Assembly: GCA_017437785.1 (NCBI GenBank)
Contig: JAFRXH010000093.1
Coordinates: 1-56,335 of the forward strand
Length of the DNA: 56,335 bases
Reading direction: 5' to 3'
Origin: Lachnospiraceae bacterium
GTDB taxonomy: Bacteria > Bacillota > Clostridia > Lachnospirales > Lachnospiraceae
Position 1 is the stretch's first letter, and each line of letters starts with the position of its first letter. A program made the translations under genes and the position numbers. The notes under the pieces are model-generated. The model had not been told where the DNA came from, did no database searches, and saw nothing but the letters and a program-made list of their open reading frames with translations. Positions 7,217 through 15,794 of the stretch are shown one piece after another.

Positions 7217-10200
7217 ATGAGAAGAAAAGGGATCGGAAACAGGGTAGCATCATTAATGCTGTCTGCGCTGCTTCTGGCATCGGAGGCCGGCGGCACAGGC
7301 ATGCAGCTGTATGCGGCAGAGCCATCCGGAGATGAAGCGACGGAGGCAGTATCGGAAGATGAAGCAGATGAAGCAGCTGTATCTGAAAACGAAGCAGACG
7401 AGTCAGCTGCGTCGGAGAATGAATGCCCGGAAGAGAGTGTATCGGAAGATGAGGCCGGCGTGGATGCATGGGATTATCTTTCTTCAGCCGACGGGAGCAT
7501 GAACGCGGACTTACGCGCTAAAGCAGATCCGTCTGTTCACGAGGAGGAAGATACAGGGGCAATAAACTATACCAAAACCATCAATGCCAGCAGCTTAAAT
7601 ACAAACGGTAAGCTGACACTTACAGAGAATACCAGGCTGGTAATGGATACCAACCTGACACTGGCAAAAATATCGGGCGAGAAGTACGCCCTGTGTGTTG
7701 AAGGCAGCGGCAAGCTGAGTGTTCGCGGTGAAAGTCCGGCTATCTATACCAAGAGTCTGGAACTGTATACCGATGCATATTTTAATTCCAGCAAGGGGAC
7801 CAAGTTCACTGCGGTATTTGATGATACACTGGCAGTTTACAGCGGCAAGCTGGAGCTATATGGCGGAGCGGGCGCATGGGCAAGCGGCGGTATACAGATC
7901 GATTCGGAGGTCTATGGAGAGTGTGCAGATACCGCTGCACTCATATCGAGTAAGGATATCTATATCAGCAAAACAGCTAAGGTTCATGCGGTAGGCGGAC
8001 GCGATGAAGACTGTGATTTTCGCTTTGGTATAGGCGCCGGAGAAAACCTCGTTATAGAAAAAGGAAGCGAGGTCTATGCGGACGGCACATACGGTATTTA
8101 TTCCCAGAGCGGTAATATATTCTTATATGGCGATGTGGAGGCTGCCGGAGAAGACTATGGTATTTACGCCATGGGTGATGAGGGCGGCGGAAGCGTATTT
8201 ATTGATATGCCAATTGAGCTTAATACTACGGCAACCGACGGATACGGTATATGGGCTCTTAATAAGATAGATATCAAGAGCGGTGTATACGCAAAGGGGC
8301 CGGATGGTGCACTTTGGTCAAAAAAAGGTTCGCTGGACCCGGCTGCGAATAACATGACGGTTGTCGTGCCTCAGGGCGGCAGGGTAAGGGATGATAAGAA
8401 GACAATCGTTACATCTGCCGGTAAAGTAGCTACGGAAGTTAAACTGCAGCGCCTGCTTACGGGCGGAGTGACATATACTTCGACGATAAGATATGGTGCC
8501 GAGATAAGTCTGGGAAGGACCGGAGAGCTGGGAAAGGTTGATGAGGACAGGCTCCATTATCAATGGGAGATCAGTAAGGACCTGAACGGATGGAATAAGA
8601 TAAGCGGCGCAACCCGGGATGCATATATGCCACAGGCATCTCAGGTGGGAATGTATATACGCGTTTGTGTGACTGCAGACGGATATTTGGGCACTATATA
8701 CAGCGATCCGAAAGTAATATCAAAACGCAGGCGTGAGGATATGCCGCAAATGCCTTCGTGCACCTGTTCTGCGGATTACAAGACATTGACTGTAACTGAT
8801 GCAAAGGCTGAGCAGGAGTATGTTTTAACAGATTCGTATAACGTCGATGGCAACAGCAGTGTATGGAAAAATGCCAAGTCGCCCGCAAAGGACGGCAGCT
8901 TAAGCTTTAGCACCAATCCCGGTGTTTTATATTACATTCATACCAGATATAAGGCCGGTGATACGGATGAAGCGGGTACAAAGATCATATACAGATCGGT
9001 ATATACCGGAAGTTCAAAGAGCCCTAAATACCTGGAACTGGACAAAAAGAGTTTCAGTACCAAAGTGGGAGAAGTGACAGAGCTGACAGTGAAACCTGTT
9101 CCTGCGGATGTGGAGGGCTGGAATGCCTATGAACTGTATTGGTTTGTAAACGGTACGGGAGTCGATATTTATCAGGACAAGGCATGCACTAAAAAGGTTC
9201 CGTTAAGCAGTACTCTCGTTCCCTATAAAACGGTATACGTAAAAGGAACAAGCCAGACAAGATCCGTGGAGGTAGGTGTAGAGAAACAGGTTGGATATGC
9301 GGAGCTGATCCATGACAGCTGTTTTGTGACGGTTGCGGACGCCAAAGGCAATTATGTGCTGGACCACCTTAAGTTTGAGAAGCTGATACTGACTCCGGGT
9401 GAAGAGTGTGAGACAGAGTTTACTACGTCTCCGGACCCGGCAACGGTGGGAACTCTTTCCTTTGTGATCCCGGCAAGTGCTCCGGCTTTTAAGATCACTT
9501 CCGAAGGAGGACGGAAGGTAAAGATAAAGGTGCCGGAAAACGCCAAGACAGGGAATTATTCTGTGTCGGTTAAGGTAAACGGAAAGGATACCCCTTCGGT
9601 TTCTTACATTGATATAACTATAAGCGAGAAGAAGATGATATCCGTGAATTTTAATGCCAATGGCGGAAGCGGATATATGGCACCGGTTGCGATACAGCCG
9701 GATACTGACTATATTCTGCCGGAATGCATTTTTAATGCACCGGGTGAGAAGGTGTTTGCAGGCTGGGATAAGGGACAGCCGGGAGAGATAGTACATTTAT
9801 CGGATAATGTAACGCTTAAGGCGCAGTGGACCGATCATCAGCACAGCATCAGAAAGATGGAAGCCAATGAGCCGGGATGTACCACGGAAGGTAATATCGA
9901 ATGCTACATATGTATCGCCTGCGGTAAATATTTTTCTGATGCTCAGGGTAAGAATGAACTGGCCGAGAACAAGGTGGTGATACCTCCGGCCGGACATAAG
10001 CTGAGTCAGGTTAAAGCTGTGGATGCCGGCTGTGAGAATGATGGACAGGAAGCATATTATGAATGCAGCAAATGCAGCAGATGCTTCTATGATAATAAGG
10101 GTAATGATCCCGTATATGATAAGACTGCGCTTATCATCCCGGCTAAGGGGCATGACTGGAGTGCATGGAAGACAGAAAAGGAAGCCGGCGATTATGAAGC

Positions 10201-11767
10201 GGGACTCAGATCCAGGACCTGCAAGAGGTGTGCAAAGGTTGAATATGAGGAGATCCCCCCGCTCAAGGCAGAAGAGTTTCTGATTAAATTTGCCGATGGC
10301 AGCATAAAGATGAACTCCGAGGGCGCATACGAAGCAGAGTATACCGGTGATGAGATAAAGCCGAATGTGATCGTCAAACATAACGGGATAGCACTGGTGG
10401 AGAGCAGGGATTATACGCTCAAATATACAAAGAATAAGAAGGCCGGAAGCCTGGCAAAGGTCACCGTCAGCGGAAAGGGACGTTATTCAAAGAGTGCAAA
10501 GCTTGAGTATAAGATAGTTCCTAAAGATGTAGCAGCTCTGGAAGTGGGTAACCTGATAGTTAAAGATGGCCAGAAGGCCGATCCCACACTGATCCATAAC
10601 GGCAATATGCTTAAGGAAAACAAGGATTACAGCCTGCAGCAGACAGGATCCGATCTGACCATAAGCGGAATGGGCAATTATACCGGAAGCGTTACAGTGA
10701 AGCTTACCGAAGTGGAAGCTACCGATTATACCAATCGCCTTATAAATGTGAAGCTTAATAAGACAGATAAAGTATATGACGGTAATGATAAGTACCTGAC
10801 ACTTGAGGAACTTGTGGTCACCGATAAGGATGGGAAAGAGCTTATCCCGGGGACGGATTATGTCGTGTGCTATTCAAATAACATAGACGCCGGCATGGTG
10901 AGAGTAACAGTTACGGGTGCGGGCAAGTATGTGGGTAAGGCTAAGAAAAGCTTCAAGATCAAGCCTGCAAAGGATGCCAATATAACTGTAAAATTTGATA
11001 AACCATCCTATACATATAAAAAGAGCGGAGTAAAGCCTGAACTTACCGTAATAGCCGAAACAGGATATACCACCACGCTGCTTTATGAAGGCAGGGATTA
11101 TAAGCTGAGCTACAGCTCAAATAAGAAAGCGGGCGAAGGTAAATTTGCGATAAACTTCCGCGGGAACTTTAAAGGCGCTAAGTACAGCGGCAGCAAGAGC
11201 TTTACGATAGAGCCTGCCAGACCTTCAGCCGGGAATGTTACTGTTATCGCAGGCGATATGCCTTATAAGAAGGCGGGCAGATATAAGCCAAAGGCGTGGG
11301 TCATAGTAAACGGAAGCCTGCTCTCAAAGTCTGATGTTAAACTTGAGTATGCGGAGGAAAAACTGACGGAAGCAAAGACCGGGCTTAAGATAAACATATC
11401 TTCAGCAGGTGGAAATTATGAGTTCAGCGGTGCTGAAGGCATATATAACGTAGTTGCATCGGAAAAGACCGATGTCAGCAAGGCTAAAGTAAGCTTTATG
11501 CAGGGCAGCAATAAGATAAAGAAGATGCAGTACAGCGGCAGTGCTATCGTATTTTCATCCGCAAAGCCCGATGCTCCGCAGATAAGCGTGAAAGTGGGAG
11601 ATAAAGTTATAAGCGGTGCGGAAGTAGAGAAGAACTTCTATATCATATACGCGGATAATGTTGAGAAAGGCAGGGCTACCGTGATACTTAAGGCGAAGGA
11701 AACTTCGGATTATATCGGTGCCTGTGCCGGAAGCTTTAATATAGTCAGTTATCCGATCCACAGATAA
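7217..11767 (+). CDS. Very large secreted repeat protein (beta-helix-like, Listeria-type repeat, Cys-pair and Ig-like modules)
   Basis: The start at 7217 is 6 bases after GGAGGG; an ATG at 7202 overlaps that SD. The 1,516-residue protein begins with a signal peptide ending near YAAEPS. An acidic low-complexity segment made of SEDEADE / SENEADE copies follows (about 35-75). Residues about 105-390 are rich in short beta-strand repeats of the type seen in right-handed beta-helix surface proteins. Near 808 lies a Listeria/Bacteroides-type repeat (VNFNANGGSG ... AGWDKG ... LKAQW). Residues about 885-1005 contain three cysteine-pair units (CYICIACGKYF, CSKCSRCFY, CKRCAKVEY). The last 500 residues are Ig-like repeats of 80-100 residues with DYTLKYTKNKKAG-like turns. 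There is no LPXTG or C-terminal membrane anchor, so it is probably secreted or held non-covalently on the wall. Its role is unknown; adhesion is a guess. Confidence 0.8.
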   Translation: MRRKGIGNRVASLMLSALLLASEAGGTGMQLYAAEPSGDEATEAVSEDEADEAAVSENEADESAASENECPEESVSEDEAGVDAWDYLSSADGSMNADLRAKADPSVHEEEDTGAINYTKTINASSLNTNGKLTLTENTRLVMDTNLTLAKISGEKYALCVEGSGKLSVRGESPAIYTKSLELYTDAYFNSSKGTKFTAVFDDTLAVYSGKLELYGGAGAWASGGIQIDSEVYGECADTAALISSKDIYISKTAKVHAVGGRDEDCDFRFGIGAGENLVIEKGSEVYADGTYGIYSQSGNIFLYGDVEAAGEDYGIYAMGDEGGGSVFIDMPIELNTTATDGYGIWALNKIDIKSGVYAKGPDGALWSKKGSLDPAANNMTVVVPQGGRVRDDKKTIVTSAGKVATEVKLQRLLTGGVTYTSTIRYGAEISLGRTGELGKVDEDRLHYQWEISKDLNGWNKISGATRDAYMPQASQVGMYIRVCVTADGYLGTIYSDPKVISKRRREDMPQMPSCTCSADYKTLTVTDAKAEQEYVLTDSYNVDGNSSVWKNAKSPAKDGSLSFSTNPGVLYYIHTRYKAGDTDEAGTKIIYRSVYTGSSKSPKYLELDKKSFSTKVGEVTELTVKPVPADVEGWNAYELYWFVNGTGVDIYQDKACTKKVPLSSTLVPYKTVYVKGTSQTRSVEVGVEKQVGYAELIHDSCFVTVADAKGNYVLDHLKFEKLILTPGEECETEFTTSPDPATVGTLSFVIPASAPAFKITSEGGRKVKIKVPENAKTGNYSVSVKVNGKDTPSVSYIDITISEKKMISVNFNANGGSGYMAPVAIQPDTDYILPECIFNAPGEKVFAGWDKGQPGEIVHLSDNVTLKAQWTDHQHSIRKMEANEPGCTTEGNIECYICIACGKYFSDAQGKNELAENKVVIPPAGHKLSQVKAVDAGCENDGQEAYYECSKCSRCFYDNKGNDPVYDKTALIIPAKGHDWSAWKTEKEAGDYEAGLRSRTCKRCAKVEYEEIPPLKAEEFLIKFADGSIKMNSEGAYEAEYTGDEIKPNVIVKHNGIALVESRDYTLKYTKNKKAGSLAKVTVSGKGRYSKSAKLEYKIVPKDVAALEVGNLIVKDGQKADPTLIHNGNMLKENKDYSLQQTGSDLTISGMGNYTGSVTVKLTEVEATDYTNRLINVKLNKTDKVYDGNDKYLTLEELVVTDKDGKELIPGTDYVVCYSNNIDAGMVRVTVTGAGKYVGKAKKSFKIKPAKDANITVKFDKPSYTYKKSGVKPELTVIAETGYTTTLLYEGRDYKLSYSSNKKAGEGKFAINFRGNFKGAKYSGSKSFTIEPARPSAGNVTVIAGDMPYKKAGRYKPKAWVIVNGSLLSKSDVKLEYAEEKLTEAKTGLKINISSAGGNYEFSGAEGIYNVVASEKTDVSKAKVSFMQGSNKIKKMQYSGSAIVFSSAKPDAPQISVKVGDKVISGAEVEKNFYIIYADNVEKGRATVILKAKETSDYIGACAGSFNIVSYPIHR

Positions 11768-11776
11768 GCTTTTCCG

Positions 11777-11804
11777 GGGCGGTGGTTTCCACCGCCCTTT
11801 TTTT
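11777..11804 (+). terminator. Rho-independent terminator after the large repeat protein
   Basis: GGGCGGTGG (11777-11785), loop TTT, CCACCGCCC (11789-11797), then seven T. It overlaps the first unit of the tandem repeat below. Confidence 0.92.
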
Positions 11805-11902
11805 ATGATCACATTGTTTCACAACCACCGGCCTAGCCGGTGGTTTCCACCGCCCTTTTTTGTGATCACATTGTTTCGCAACCACCGGCTTAGCCGGTGG
11901 TT
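11789..11902 (+). repeat. Two tandem ~58-bp units carrying nested hairpins
   Basis: A unit beginning CCACCGCCCTTTTTT occurs at 11789 and again at 11847, differing at only a few positions. Each unit holds a T-run, TGATCACATTGTTTC, and a perfect stem ACCACCGGC / GCCGGTGGT. The result is a stack of GC hairpins, some followed by T-runs, between the two large surface-protein genes. Confidence 0.85.
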
Positions 11903-11909
11903 GTGATTG

Positions 11910-11938
11910 TTGTATTTCTGATGCATATATAGTATAAT
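11910..11938 (+). promoter_or_regulatory. Promoter of the second large surface protein gene
   Basis: TTGTAT (11910-11915), a 17-base spacer, TATAAT (11933-11938). The transcript would start near 11945, giving a short leader to the ATG at 11982. Confidence 0.78.
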
Positions 11939-11981
11939 AATCCGCTGAAACATATCACAATAAACAAGGAGGTAAGTGTTT

Positions 11982-14900
11982 ATGCACAAGTTTTATACCC
12001 GTAGAAAAAAACTTGCGCGTAAAGCGGCTGCATTCATGAGTGCGGTTATGCTTTTTTCCTCCGAAGCCGGAGTTTTCATGCAGGACATGGCATATGTGTC
12101 AGCTGCTGATGATGAGGCAGAGGGTGGAGATGTGCAGGCAGAGGAAACACCGGAAGATAAGGGCGCTGTTACAACAGCAACTGACGGTGCTTTCACGGTA
12201 ACAGCAGGCGAGCTTCAGTACGGTGAGGACGGAAGCAATGCAAACGGCAACCTGGATGCGATCTTCGCACCCGAACTGACTGTTGACGGAGTAAAGAAGG
12301 TACTTGGTACTGATTACACCGTAAGCTATAAGTTCTTTACCGATAAGGCAGCAGCCGAAGCCGTAACAAAGGAGAATTTTGATGAAGCAGAAGGCGTAGA
12401 GCTGGCTTCGGTCAACGCCGGAACAGAGATCTATGCGGTGGTAAAGGCAGCAGCTGCTGATACCGACTATCTGGTAAGCCTTCAGCTGAGTATAGCAAAG
12501 CGTCTTGTAAGCGTAAGCTATAAGGGCTCTGCAGATGCAGCTATCGAGGGCCGCGATGTGGCAGAGGACGGCAGCTATGTGATCGCAGCGGAAGATGTCG
12601 ACTATAGCGGCTTTGACTTAAGCTTTGCGGATGGTTTTGTTTATACGGCAGATGCAAGTGCACTTTTTAGCGGTGATATCACACTTGATCTGTCCGCAGT
12701 GGATCTGTCGGAAGACAGCTTCAGTAATGTACCTATGGAAGTAGAGCTTGATCCTGCGTTTGACGATAATTACGAGCTGGACAAGAACATCCATGGTGAT
12801 TACTACATAGTAAAGGCACAGTATTATGTAGTGTTTGCTGCAAATAATAACGGAGAGACTTTCATGCAGACCTATGCATTCCCTTCCTATGATTATAAGG
12901 GTACTGCAGCAGAGCTGCTTGATAAGCTGGGCAAGACTGATGAGGTATTGAGCAAGGAAGACGGTGCTTATAACCTTAACGGTTTCCTTGATCCCACTAC
13001 CGATACCCTGGTAGGCTGGACTGCTTATATTGACGGTTTCAATGCAAGCAAGGCACGTGCTCTGTCAGATTATAAAAGTTCTGACTCTTATTCCACGATC
13101 AACGTGAATGCGGATGCATCCACCTATGAGGAGTACAGTAACGGCAAGAAGCTTGAGCTTAACGGCAGGAGAGATTATCTCTTTGTTGCACAGATAAGCA
13201 AGGCAGCAGCTGATAATATTTATGTATCAGTTATCCCTTCGGTATTCTATGATGCGCGTGCGCATGTGGCTCTTGGCAGCAAGACCAAGCGCAACAAGGA
13301 AATGGCTGATCTGCGAGTTAAGGTTAATTATTCCATGAGCGGTGAGCAGAGCGGTGTAGAATATTATACCGAGCTGCGTAACGGTACCGATTATACGCTG
13401 GAATACTTTAACAATACCGATGCATCCATGGCGGTAAGTGAAAATGGTACATATGTGCCTGTAAAAACCGGCGAAGCGCGTCCTCATGTAAAGATCACAG
13501 GCAAGGGCAGATATGCCGGCTTTGAAGCAACAGTGTATTTTGATATACTTCCGACTAATCTGGGTGCCAGCGAGTGGACTTATGAATATCTGCACGAAAA
13601 AGACAGCACATATATCGATGGCCACAATTATTACGGTGAGGATTATCCTTATACCTACACCGGATCAAATAAGGCTGATTTCTATGGTATCAATAAAGCA
13701 ACATATTTATTAAAGAAGGGTAAAGTAAGTGGTATAAACCCCAGGGTAACAAAGCACTTCTATTCGTATGGCTACGATAGAGATTACAGAAGGACCAGTA
13801 ATTATACTTATGCATACTTAGATCTGGTAAAGGGCAAGGATTACCAGCTTGAACTGTATAAGTGGAATACAGAGGGAAGCTGTTGGGAGTTAGTTGAAGG
13901 TGTTACCGACCCCAACAAGCTTACCGAAGCAGGTGACTACCTCGTCCTTGTAAGAGGTATGGGCAACTATTGCGGCGCAGTATATGGCAGTGGTGAGAAT
14001 GTTTTTGCAAGCGGTAAGGATACCGAAGGATACACCAATCCGCCTCATGACCTTTCTAACGGACATCAGTTCCGTATTGCGGACAGTATGGATTATGATC
14101 TGTCTACCGCAAGCATAAGTATAGGCGTAAAGAGTGTTAACTGGGACGGCAATATGCGTGATTCCGCAAGCTTTAATATCGTGGTAAAGGATAAGAAAAA
14201 GAATGTGCTTACGGAAGGTATTGATTATCATGTTGATTTCGTGCCTAAGTACGCAAACCGTAACGGTGCTTACGGCGGTCAGAAGATCAGTGCGTCAAAT
14301 AAATACACCGTACGGATCGTTGGGATCGGTGATTACTATAATTCCAAGCAGGGCGGTAAAGTCACGATCAAGGGAAGCAAACTCAACAAGAAGTGGTTTG
14401 AACTGAGTGGCACTTCCATTGTCCTGACTGAGGCAGGTATCAGCGCCGGCTTGACTATGAGCGATCAGAGCGATCCCAAGTTTGTTGGCTATTATACAAA
14501 GACGAGCGGCAGTAACAGAAAGGTGATCGCAGGCGGTATGAGGTATACTTATTCAACCTACAGCGGTGACAGCTACAGCGGCGAAGCTTTTGAGCCTACA
14601 TCCAGTGTAAAGTTCAGCATCAAGACAGCTAAAGTTAAGAAGATGAAGCTGGCCGATGCCATAAAGAACGGCTATATCCGCTTTACCGTATCCGATAACG
14701 GCGTATATAATGTTAAGGGTGCTGTTCCGGATAGCATTAAATATGAAACGGGCAAGTATAGTAGTGGAACCTTTAGTGACTATGATCTTTACGATGGATG
14801 GACCTGTGGCTTTAGCGTATATGAACCCGATAGTACCAGTTCTATTGGTAATGTTACTCTGAAGTTTAGCTTTAAGAACAATAAAAAAGTCGGACAGAAA

Positions 14901-15647
14901 GCTGAGGTTACGGCAAAGGTAATAAACAGCGATATCCTGACAGGCAGCGCAAAGATAGGAAACTTTACGGTAAGCACAAAGAACGTGAAAACTGTAGGGG
15001 ATTATCATTATATGCCGGATGTTTATGATATGGCAACTTCTGAGGTATTTGCCATTGTGACCGATGAGCTTAAGTCAAAGGGCAGGCTGGATAAGCCTAA
15101 TGTAAAGCTTTATCAGGTATACCGCGATAAGAATGGCATCAAACATGCAGCAGCTCTTAATGCAAAGCAGTACAAAGTAATTGCCGGAGAAGAGCTGGGT
15201 ACCAATCATATAGCTGTATCCACTTATGCTGTAAACGGTACTGCAGCAGGATTCAACTTTGATCCCGGATATGAATCTCCCGGAGCATATGTAGGTATCT
15301 ATGCATTATATAATGCAGAACTGAAACCTGCTGATATAAAGGCGGTTAACATAAGCGGGCTTGAGCAGGAAATAGCAGTAAATAACGGTGTGATCGATAA
15401 TTCGTATGCACCTGTATTTACCGGAGTGTCCATTACTCCTTTCGTGGATAAGGTTAAGGCTGCCAATGCAGAGCTTGATTATGAGGCTGATTATGAGCTT
15501 TGGTTTGGTGATAATACTGCAGCAGGCGATAAGAGCGGCATGATATTTGTCAATCCGAGATATAACAAGGCTTTGGATACTTATGAGTATGGCGGTTCTG
15601 CTATGATCAACTTTAAGATAACACCCGCAGACGCTATCAGACTGTAA
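11982..15647 (+). CDS. Large secreted protein with Ig-like/repeat modules, function unknown
   Basis: The ATG at 11982 is 9 bases after AAGGAGG. The 1,221-residue product begins with a basic stretch (YTRRKKLARK), a hydrophobic core and a cleavage region near SAADD. Its pattern SSEAG...MQ resembles the signal peptide of the gene upstream (SEAGGTGMQ). The body is mostly beta-strand-rich, with many short motifs of the type GTDYTLEYFNN and ITGKGRYAG, which also occur in the upstream protein (YTLKYTKN, VSGKGRYSK). Repeats of this module type are therefore shared. There is no sortase motif, transmembrane segment or catalytic motif that I recognise. It probably acts outside the cell, possibly as an adhesin or matrix component; this is inferred. 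A strong terminator follows. Confidence 0.78.
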   Translation: MHKFYTRRKKLARKAAAFMSAVMLFSSEAGVFMQDMAYVSAADDEAEGGDVQAEETPEDKGAVTTATDGAFTVTAGELQYGEDGSNANGNLDAIFAPELTVDGVKKVLGTDYTVSYKFFTDKAAAEAVTKENFDEAEGVELASVNAGTEIYAVVKAAAADTDYLVSLQLSIAKRLVSVSYKGSADAAIEGRDVAEDGSYVIAAEDVDYSGFDLSFADGFVYTADASALFSGDITLDLSAVDLSEDSFSNVPMEVELDPAFDDNYELDKNIHGDYYIVKAQYYVVFAANNNGETFMQTYAFPSYDYKGTAAELLDKLGKTDEVLSKEDGAYNLNGFLDPTTDTLVGWTAYIDGFNASKARALSDYKSSDSYSTINVNADASTYEEYSNGKKLELNGRRDYLFVAQISKAAADNIYVSVIPSVFYDARAHVALGSKTKRNKEMADLRVKVNYSMSGEQSGVEYYTELRNGTDYTLEYFNNTDASMAVSENGTYVPVKTGEARPHVKITGKGRYAGFEATVYFDILPTNLGASEWTYEYLHEKDSTYIDGHNYYGEDYPYTYTGSNKADFYGINKATYLLKKGKVSGINPRVTKHFYSYGYDRDYRRTSNYTYAYLDLVKGKDYQLELYKWNTEGSCWELVEGVTDPNKLTEAGDYLVLVRGMGNYCGAVYGSGENVFASGKDTEGYTNPPHDLSNGHQFRIADSMDYDLSTASISIGVKSVNWDGNMRDSASFNIVVKDKKKNVLTEGIDYHVDFVPKYANRNGAYGGQKISASNKYTVRIVGIGDYYNSKQGGKVTIKGSKLNKKWFELSGTSIVLTEAGISAGLTMSDQSDPKFVGYYTKTSGSNRKVIAGGMRYTYSTYSGDSYSGEAFEPTSSVKFSIKTAKVKKMKLADAIKNGYIRFTVSDNGVYNVKGAVPDSIKYETGKYSSGTFSDYDLYDGWTCGFSVYEPDSTSSIGNVTLKFSFKNNKKVGQKAEVTAKVINSDILTGSAKIGNFTVSTKNVKTVGDYHYMPDVYDMATSEVFAIVTDELKSKGRLDKPNVKLYQVYRDKNGIKHAAALNAKQYKVIAGEELGTNHIAVSTYAVNGTAAGFNFDPGYESPGAYVGIYALYNAELKPADIKAVNISGLEQEIAVNNGVIDNSYAPVFTGVSITPFVDKVKAANAELDYEADYELWFGDNTAAGDKSGMIFVNPRYNKALDTYEYGGSAMINFKITPADAIRL

Positions 15648-15667
15648 TACCCGACAAATTACAGTAA

Positions 15668-15701
15668 GCCCCCGACAAAGTACAGGCCGGGGGCTTTTTT
15701 T
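15668..15701 (+). terminator. Rho-independent terminator
   Basis: GCCCCCG (15668-15674) pairs with CGGGGGC (15688-15694), followed by seven T. Confidence 0.92.
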
Positions 15702-15711
15702 GGCCATATGC

Positions 15712-15740
15712 TTGAAATGAAAGCGTTTTTATAATATAAT
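15712..15740 (+). promoter_or_regulatory. Promoter of the subtilisin-family protease gene
   Basis: TTGAAA (15712-15717), a 17-base spacer, TATAAT (15735-15740). This is close to the sigma-A consensus. Confidence 0.85.
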
Positions 15741-15794
15741 CTCTGTCGTTACCCTATAGAAACAAATCTTTGTAATAATCTAAGGAGGAAAAAA

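Noticed and set aside
7311-15400. Many overlapping open frames on both strands in the large repeat genes
   Set aside because: They lack SD sites and protein-like composition and are explained by the codon bias of the real genes.
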